Of a DNA stretch of 64,000 nucleotides, positions 17,801-26,800 are shown piece by piece. Every line of letters starts with the position of its first letter. Within the stretch, counting starts at the first letter, position 1. Location: NCBI GenBank assembly GCA_022538095.1, contig JAKYXN010000029.1, positions 1 to 64,000 of the forward strand, written 5' to 3'. A program made the position numbers and the translations under genes. The stretch comes from Puniceicoccaceae bacterium K14. GTDB taxonomy: Bacteria > Verrucomicrobiota > Verrucomicrobiia > Opitutales > Opitutaceae. The notes beneath the pieces are model-generated. The model had not been told where the DNA came from. It saw only the letters and a program-made list of their open reading frames with translations, and ran no database searches.

Positions 17801-20800
17801 CGAAACGACCTCTTAAAATCGAATGACGAGCAATCACGACCTTCAGAGATCTTACCAAATCCTCCACCGCAAGGTGTCCGTCCAGTTCGTAAAATTCCGG
17901 CAGATTATAGGCCACACTTTGCTTGTCCAACAGTTGCAACGTATACAGTCGTCGCTGTTGCGAACTTGCGGGATACCATTCACGCTCGTCTACTCGACTC
18001 AGCCCTCGATACTCCACCCGCTCCTTGCGAGCAAGTAATTCCACAAGACCTTCAAGACGGGGCGACTCGTACAACTCTCGTAACGATAATTCAACTTCAA
18101 ATTGCTTACGAATCTTCGCTACCGCACTCACTGCCATCAACGAATGTCCGCCCAGCTCGAAGAAATTGTCTTTCATACCGACACGCTCAGCACCTAGAAT
18201 ATCCTTCCAGATTGCAGCCAAGCTCTCTTCTCTTTTATTTCTTGGAGCGACAAATTCCGTACTAGGGCTTTGGCTTTCATCCAGAGCAGGCAAGGCCTTG
18301 CGATTTACCTTTCCATTCCCCGTTAGAGGGATGGAATCCATTTGAATAAAGTAAGTCGGCACCATATAGAACGGTAACGAATCGCTAAGAGACTCTCGCA
18401 GATTCGAGCTCTCCCAATCTCCATCTTTCACGACATAAGCTGCCAGGAAACTATTCCCGTTCTTATCGCGAGATGCATTCACGGCCGCAGTCTTGACGCC
18501 ATCCAACTTGAGTAAATGACTTTCCACCTCGCCCAATTCCACCCGATAGCCACGAATCTTGACCTGATGATCTTTACGCCCTAGGAACTCCATTTCCCCT
18601 GTACGCATCATGCGACCCAAATCACCCGTTTTGTACATGCGACCTCCAAGAGACTTTCTAAAAGGATCCTCCACAAAAGCAGCAGACGTCTTCTCCTCAT
18701 CATTCGCGTAACCAAGGGCAACTCCCAATCCCCCAATGCATAGCTCGCCTACAGAACCTGGAGGTACCATACGACAATCATCATCGACAATATAGAAGAA
18801 ATTATTTGTAATGGGAACGCCATACGGAATGCTCGACCAACCGTTTTCCACCTTTTCGATAGGATGGTAATTCGACCACACGGTCCCCTCTGTCGCTCCA
18901 CCCAAACTAATAGGCGCTACATTTGGGAAAAAATCACGCATCCGGTCGGGCAAATTTACTGGTATCCAGTCGCCACTCATAAAGGCCACTCGCAAGTCGT
19001 TTTGAGTGAATCCCTCGCTTTCGAACTCTAGCTCTCGAATGAGATAGTCCATCGTCGTCGGCACCGAATCCCAGAAAGTGATCTTCTCATCCACCATCAA
19101 ACGTTTCAGTTCGCTAAACTCCCGCACCTGCTCCAAAGTAGCGATCACCAACGTTCCGCCAGCTGCGAGCATTCCAAAGATATCGTAAACCGACAAATCG
19201 AAACACATAGAGCTGATAAAAAGCAGCCTATCGTTCTCATCTACTCGAAAACGTCGATTCACCCACTCTACTAAATTCACCGCAGAACGATGCTCAATCA
19301 TCACTCCCTTCGGCTTCCCTGTCGAACCGGAAGTATAAATGGTATACGCCAACTGCTTTGGATCGATCGCTAGGTCCAGATTACTTCCATCGTATCCAGA
19401 AAGCTCGTCTTCTTCGATTCTAACAAAACGAAGTTCACTCAATGCTCCTTCAGAGTCAATTTGAGTCACCGAATCGAGCACTGCGATATTAGCCGATGAA
19501 TTGCTTAAAATGTAGGCCTGTCGCTCAAGCGGATAGGTCGGATCCACTGGCACGTAGGCACCCCCAGCCTTCAATATGCCAAGCATGCCAACGATCATAT
19601 CGAAAGAACGTTCACTTATCAGCCCTACATTATCGCCCTGCGCCACGCCTTCTTTCTGCAGCTGATGAGCCAGTTGGTTGGACAATGTATTCAATGTCCC
19701 ATAGGTCATACTCCGCCCATCCTTACGTAAAGCAACCAACTCGGGATTAGAGGCAGCCATTTGCTCAAACGGTTGATGTAAACTCAACTGATCCGAATAC
19801 GCTCCTTCAGTATCGTTAAAGCCTTCCACGAGAAATTCACGTTCCCGCTCAGTTATCAATTGGTCTGGCAATAAAACTGTATCCGATTCGCTAGCAAAAC
19901 GCTCTAAGATTCGTACATACAAATCCAAAGCATATTGCATGTCTTCACGATCAAAATACGAAGGCGAATATTTGATACGAATGGAAAGTTTATCAAAACT
20001 TTTGTCCACCTCGAGATCAAAGAGCGTATTGGTCATTTCCTCGCCATTCACTTCTCCGTCGAACCAATCCTCTCTTGATCCACTCAAAGTTCGACTTGAG
20101 AAACGCTTATCCTCGACCGCAAAATCGGTAAAGTTAAGCAAGCAGTCAAAGAACGGATTCGTATTCCCAAAGCTAGCACCGACCGCTTTAGCCACATCCG
20201 TTAGGTGCATCTCGTGCGAGCTTGCTTTAATCATATACGTGTGAACACCCGATATCAACTCGCTTGGACTCAAGCGATCCTTCACTTCTACCCGAACAGG
20301 AATCGTACTAAGGAAACAACCCAAGATTTTTTCTCCATCTTCAATCGCGGGTCGGTCATGAGAAACAACACCCGTTACAATCTCCTTTTCGCCACCAGTC
20401 AACCGAGACATATAAGCCTGAGCAGCGAGGAAGATCGATTTCAAGCTAACTTTCTTCACACTCGCAAGCTGCTGCAACTGCCCCAGTAATGTCTCCTCGG
20501 GCACGCAACGAACAACATCCATTCCAATGCTATCTCGCCGGCGCTTACCTGAATAATTGAATGGAAGCTTATTACGTGGACAGCCCTCAAGCGTATCCTT
20601 CCAAAAAGCAGTTGTTTCATCCGAAGCAGCTTTCCCAATCTGAGCTGCGCAGTAGTCCCGGTAAGAGGACTTCAATAAATCAGGAGCCTTCAAATCGCCT
20701 CCCTCTGAAGCTTCCACCATACCAGCAAGTTCATGCATCAGCACACTAACGCTCCAGCCATCCAAAATAGAATGGTGGCAATACAAAATACTAAAATGCC

Positions 20801-23800
20801 TTTCCTCATCGAGTCGGAAGCAGTGCATTTGCCAGAGTATTTCTCCATCGAATGAATACCTCTTTTTGAGCAGTTCAGTTTGAAAATTCTTGATTGCCCT
20901 AATCTGCTCTTCACCATTCAACGAACTCAGGTCGTCAACAGTTAGCGGAATATCTTGAAGCGATTTCAAAACGACTTTAGCAGGTGCGACTAAAGACTTC
21001 GTGTAAAACTGAGTCCTTAAAATCTCATGCTTATTAACCAAATGACCAAACGCTTCTCTCACACGGTCGAAATTCGAGCTGCGGAACTGAAAGACAAATT
21101 GATCATAATAAACAGGCTGTTCAGGAGCCAGTTCCGACGAGTAAATCATTCCCAGTTCGATTGAGGTCATTGGATAGAGATCTTCAAACTCCTTCGGAAG
21201 TGCTTCCAAATTATCTCTGAGCAACTTGTCTTTGAAGCCATCAATAGAATCGTATCCTATTTTCAATGCCTCTCCCAAGCGGCCTTTTCCAGCTCCTGAC
21301 TTTAGGGAATCAGCAAGAGCTCTAATCGTAGAGGTCTGGTAAAGATCTCCCACTCCAAGGTTTGATCCAAATGCATGATTAATTTTTCCGAGCAATTGGA
21401 TCGCTTTTATCGAGTGGCCGCCCAGTTCGAAAAAATCGTGCTCAATTCCAATGCCCTGCGTTCCCAACAACGACTCCCAAATGCCAACTAACGTACCCTC
21501 CATCGTATCACGTGGCGCAATGTACTCAGCCTCCAACGCGAGCGAATCGGATGGTTCAGGAAGCGCTTTTCGATTTATCTTACCATTTGCCGAAAGCGGT
21601 ATAGCCTCTATAAACACGAAATAGGAAGGCACCATATAAGGCGGCAAGGATTCATTGAGTAAGGCTTTAAGCGACAGCAAGTCCGACTCTTTGCCACCTA
21701 GCAAATAAGCAACCAAAGCCCCATCCCCCGCAATATTCTTTACGACAACGACTGCTTCTCGAATCTCTTCTTTCTTGCGCAACGCATTTTCGATTTCGCC
21801 TAATTCAACGCGAAAGCCACGGACTTTCACTTGATTGTCGATTCGATCCAAATATTCGATACTTCCATCGGAAAGCCATCGAGCTAAATCCCCGGTACGA
21901 TACATTCGTTCCCCTGTAGCGAAAGGGTTAGAAACAAATTTTTCACCCGTAAGGTCAGGTCGTTTCAAGTATCCGCGAGCTAACTGAATACCTGCAATAC
22001 ATAACTCGCCCGCTACGCCAATAGGCGCAAGCGCGTCATTTTCATTAACTATGTACAACTGAGTATTGGGCACGCACTTGCCAATTGAAATACTTTTATC
22101 CGATGGTTTTACTTCGCAGCAAGTCACATCAATACTTGCCTCCGTAGGACCATAAAGGTTGTGAAGTCCAACATTCCCCACCACCTTTTCCGACCACAAA
22201 TCCTTATGCGCCAAGGTCAGAGCTTCACCACTGCAAATTACTCGACGAAGCGATTCATAGTAACGTGGGTTAGGAAGCCAATGAAGGAAGGCCGACAACA
22301 TCGACGGCACAAAATGCATCGTAGTCACTCCATGCTGATCAATGGCATCCGAAATTTTCGCAGGATCGCTCTCTCCACCAGGCTCCAAGAAACACATTCT
22401 AGCTCCCGTCAAACCAGGCAGAAGCAGCTCCCAGACCGATACATCAAACGTATAAATAGTCTTCTGCAAGATCACATCGCTCTCATCGATGCCGTATTCG
22501 TCACGCATCCACAGCAAACGATTCACTGCGCCCGCATGTTCAAGCATAGCCCCCTTAGGCATCCCCGTAGATCCAGATGTATAGATTACATACGCAAGGT
22601 TCCGGGACGATTGCTGAAGTATCAAATTCTCTCTAGAAAGCCCTTCATAGGTTTCTTCCAACTCAAGGTCTATCACCTGAGTCGCAAATTCTTCTCCATT
22701 CGAAAATCTCTTCTGCGTAAGCAGAGCCTTGGCATCACTGTCTTCCAGTATAAAATCGACTCTGCTTTTCGGATACGAAGGATCGATTGGCAAATAAGCG
22801 CCTCCAGCCTTAAGTATCCCCAGAATTCCAACGATCATTTCGAAAGAACGCTCCACCATCAATGCAACGATATCATTTGGTCCAACGTCGCAATGATCAC
22901 GTAAACGACACGCAAGCTGATTGGATTTCTCATTCAACTCTTTGAATGTCATCTCAGTTTGCCCCATTACGATCGCTATCGCATTTGGAGTTTTGACGAC
23001 TTGAGCTTCAAAAAGTGCATGAAGACACTGGTCTAACGGATAGTCCACAACTGTCCCAACGAAATCGTTCAACAAAGTCTTCGATTCGTCCTCGCTCAAG
23101 ATCTCCATATCGCTTACCGCTACATCGTGGTTAGCAACAGCGGATTCTGCGAGTTTCCTAAAGTGTTGTCCAATACGTTCAACCGATTCTGTCGAATACA
23201 CATTTTTGTTATAATCGAATCGAATACAAAGCCCTTCCTTACCCTGGTGCAGAATCACATTGAAATTGTAATTAGTCTGCTCGTCACTTCGAACACTGGA
23301 AATTTCGAAATCCAACTCCTTCGTTAGTCGTCCATCACTAAGAGCTTCATCAACAGGGTAATTTTCGAATACGAACACATGATCAAATAATTCACCCGAC
23401 ACTTCGCACTGACTCTGTATTTCAGCCAAACTCAAGTACCCATTCTCTTCGCTCTTTCGAAACTCCAATTGGATATCCTCGACCAAATTTCTGAAACTAC
23501 GATTCTCAGCATGCCCAGAACGTAAAGGAACAGTGTTGATAAAAAGGCCTATCATCTTGTCGATTCCATCAAGAGAGACAGGACGTCCAGATATCACATT
23601 CCCAAATACAACATCTTCTCTGCCATTATATCGTTGCAGCAAAATCGTCCATAAGGACTGAGCGACACTATTTACAGTAACCCGTAATTTTCGAGCAAGT
23701 TCCGGAAGATCCATGCTCAGTTCCTTGCCTAATGGCACGTCATACCTCCCATTATCGTAGGAAACACCCGCATTTGTAGCATTACCAAATGGTAAACGTG

Positions 23801-26800
23801 TCGCCGTATCAAAACCGCTGAAATACGCTTTCCAGTAATCCCGCGAATGGGAATTATCAGTTTCCGCTAGCCACTTTAAGTAGTCGCTATAGCGAGATTG
23901 TTGGCCAGAATTCGGAACTCCTTCAGGCGAAGCGTATGCCTCAAGATATTCCTGCATTAGCAACGGCATACACCAGCCGTCCATCGCAATATGATGATTC
24001 GTTACAAGTAGGTAGCTTTGCGAATCAGAGCATACGATCAATCGAAAGCGAATAGGACAATCGACAAGTAGGTCAAAACCGTTTTCTCGATCTTCGGAAA
24101 GCAGCATCTCGATATTAAGAATCTGATCATCCGCCGAAAGTCCCCTCCAGTCATTACTGGCAAAAGCCCCTGATTCCGTATTCAAAAATACCTGTAATGG
24201 ATCCGTCCCAACTCCGACCACATAACGGCTCCTCAATGTCTCATGTCTACGAATTAAACTACAATACGCCTGTTGCGCCTTTTTAACATCGATCTGACCA
24301 CGCAGTTCAAGCAACGACTGTACAACATATGTCCCAGAATCCTTATGAGCGAATTGGTAATACAGCATCCCTTCCTGCAAAGGCGTCAACGGATGGATGC
24401 TCTCGATCGAATCTGCCTTTTCCCCAAGACGATTTCTAAGATCCTCAAGTTCGTCCACTTCCATCCAAGTAGCTCCAAGATCGCTCGGAGTCTTTACAGG
24501 CTCTTCAATCTTTTCACAATGCTCGATAACTTCGGCCAGACTCGCTTCGTACAACTCCGCCAAAGCTTCTATCAACTCGCCATCAAAACGCGTTTTATCG
24601 TAAACGATTCCAAATGACAATTCGCCTTCAACCAACAAAGCATTGATTTCCAACAAACAAGTATTCCGATTACTTCCTCCGACGCACTCCCCCCTAGAAT
24701 AAGACGAAATAGATAAGCCGCTCTCCTCTAGATCCGCGTCAAAGGAACCAAGATGGTTAAACGAAATTTCTGGAACAACCTCCAATGTTTCCATTTCCGC
24801 GAGATCGTTCCCACAAAGATAACGCAAAACTCCGTAACCAATTCCTTGCTTAGGAACTCGGCGGGCCCGTTCCTTTAATCGGCATATCCGCTCTCCAAAA
24901 TCTCCAGCCCCTCCAATCGCAAGTTCAAAAGGATACTGGCTTGTAAACCAACCAACCGTACGAGAAACATCTGTTCCCTGAGCGATATCTTCACGCCCAT
25001 GTCCTTCAAGATTAAGTACAAGCGTACCTGATTTGCCCAACCATTCTCCTAAAGCAGTTTCCAGCGAAGCAAGCAACAAATCGCTGGCCTTCGTTCCGTA
25101 GGTCTCATTGGCCTGCTTCAAGAGCGAATCCGTCAGCCTGCGATTCAGTCCCCCCGTAGTTTTCTCCAAGTTCGGAACAATCGAAGCCGATCCAGATTCT
25201 CTCTGAGGCAAGGGCAAGCTCTTCTTAGAGCAAACGCCTTCCCAATATTCTCGTTCGCTTTGCAAGGTCTTCGATTTGGAATAATCTATCAAACGATCCA
25301 TCCAATGTCCGAAGGAGTGTGTCTTAGGTGGCAGACTAATCTCCTTCCCTGATCGAAAAGCCTGGTAGGCCAGCGAGAGATCTTCCAATAAGACCCTCCA
25401 TGAAACGCCATCAATTGCCAAGTGATGAATAGCGATAAACAAATGATCTCCACCGCTCGTACGAAACAGCTTAGCAACACTCAATGGCCCATCCACCAAA
25501 TTCAAGCTTCGTTGAGCTTCTGTAGCGCTTTCCTCTATACGTGCTTCCAAATCGTCAACTCCCTGTATGTCGACAACCTCTAAATTAGAAAATGGCACAA
25601 CTGCCTCATCATAGCGCAGCGAGTTTTCGCGATCAGACAATCTCAACCGAAGGGCATCATGTCGATCACCCAAAACCAGCAACGCTCTTTGCAAAGAACT
25701 TTCCTCAAAGCCACCTTCGCACCTCAGAATAGCAGCCTGATTCCAATGATTGGGATTATCCATCTCTTCACCAAAGAACCAATGCATAATCGGAGAAAGT
25801 TCAACATCCCCCACTGCACGTCCTTGATCAATAGGTGCGACAAATTCATCAATATGAGTGCCTAAATCAGAAAGCCTGGGATGTTCAAATATATCGGCGA
25901 CCTTCAAGCGATAGCCAAGAGAACGCATTTTGGATACTACTTGTATCGATTTTATGGAGTCTCCCCCCAATTCGAAATAGTTATCGTTCGTCCATACTTG
26001 TTTGACGCCTAAAACCGATTTCCACACTTCAACCAAAGAACGCTCAACTGCGTTCTTTGGAGCCACGCAATCTTCGCTTGATTCCAGATTACCCGAGAAC
26101 TCCGGCAACGCTTTACGATTAACCTTACCATTTGAGGTCAATGGAATTTCATCAAGCGGAACGAAATACGCAGGAATCATATAGTTCGGCAAGCAGCGTC
26201 CAAGATGCTCTCGTAAAACACTTAGATCCATTTTTTCGCTACTCACAAAATAGGCGACCAACAGGTTTTCTCCATTCGCTTTCCTAGCAACAACAACCGA
26301 TTTCTCCACTCCGGGGATTTTGAGGAGTTCGGTTTCAATTTCGCCCAACTCTATTCGGAATCCTCGAATCTTTACTTGGTGATCAATACGGCCGAAGCAT
26401 TCAATCTCTCCATTTGGAAGCCAGCGCCCCAAGTCGCCTGTACGATACATGCGCTCACCTGGGATAAATGGATTCAGAACAAACTTTTCCTCAGTCAATT
26501 CCGGGCGCTTCCAATAGCCCCGCGCCAAACCATCGCCCGCAATACAGATTTCGCCAATCGCGCCTCTAGGTAAAAGACAATCGTTTTTACCCATTATATG
26601 GATACTTGTATTGGCAATCGGCTTCCCAATATGAATGAAGTCTTCCTCTATTTGCGAAACGCTCGACCAAACCGTTGTCTCAGTCGGCCCATACATGTTG
26701 AAAACCTTCGCCGTACTAACAGTGCGTATGCTATCGCGTAGTTCGGGAGGAAAGGGTTCTCCCCCAACTAAAAGCGCTTTCACGCCAACGAAGGATTCTT

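Noticed and set aside
19900-21170. Heterocyclisation (Cy) domain ahead of the Cys-class A domain
   Set aside because: The condensation domain has HHSILDGW, the normal HHxxxDG motif, not the DxxxxD motif of Cy domains, so thiazoline formation is not supported.
22161-22904. A 247-codon open frame on the plus strand within the large NRPS gene
   Set aside because: It lies opposite a conserved A domain, is very rich in basic residues and Ser, and has no recognisable motif; it is an antisense shadow of the NRPS frame.
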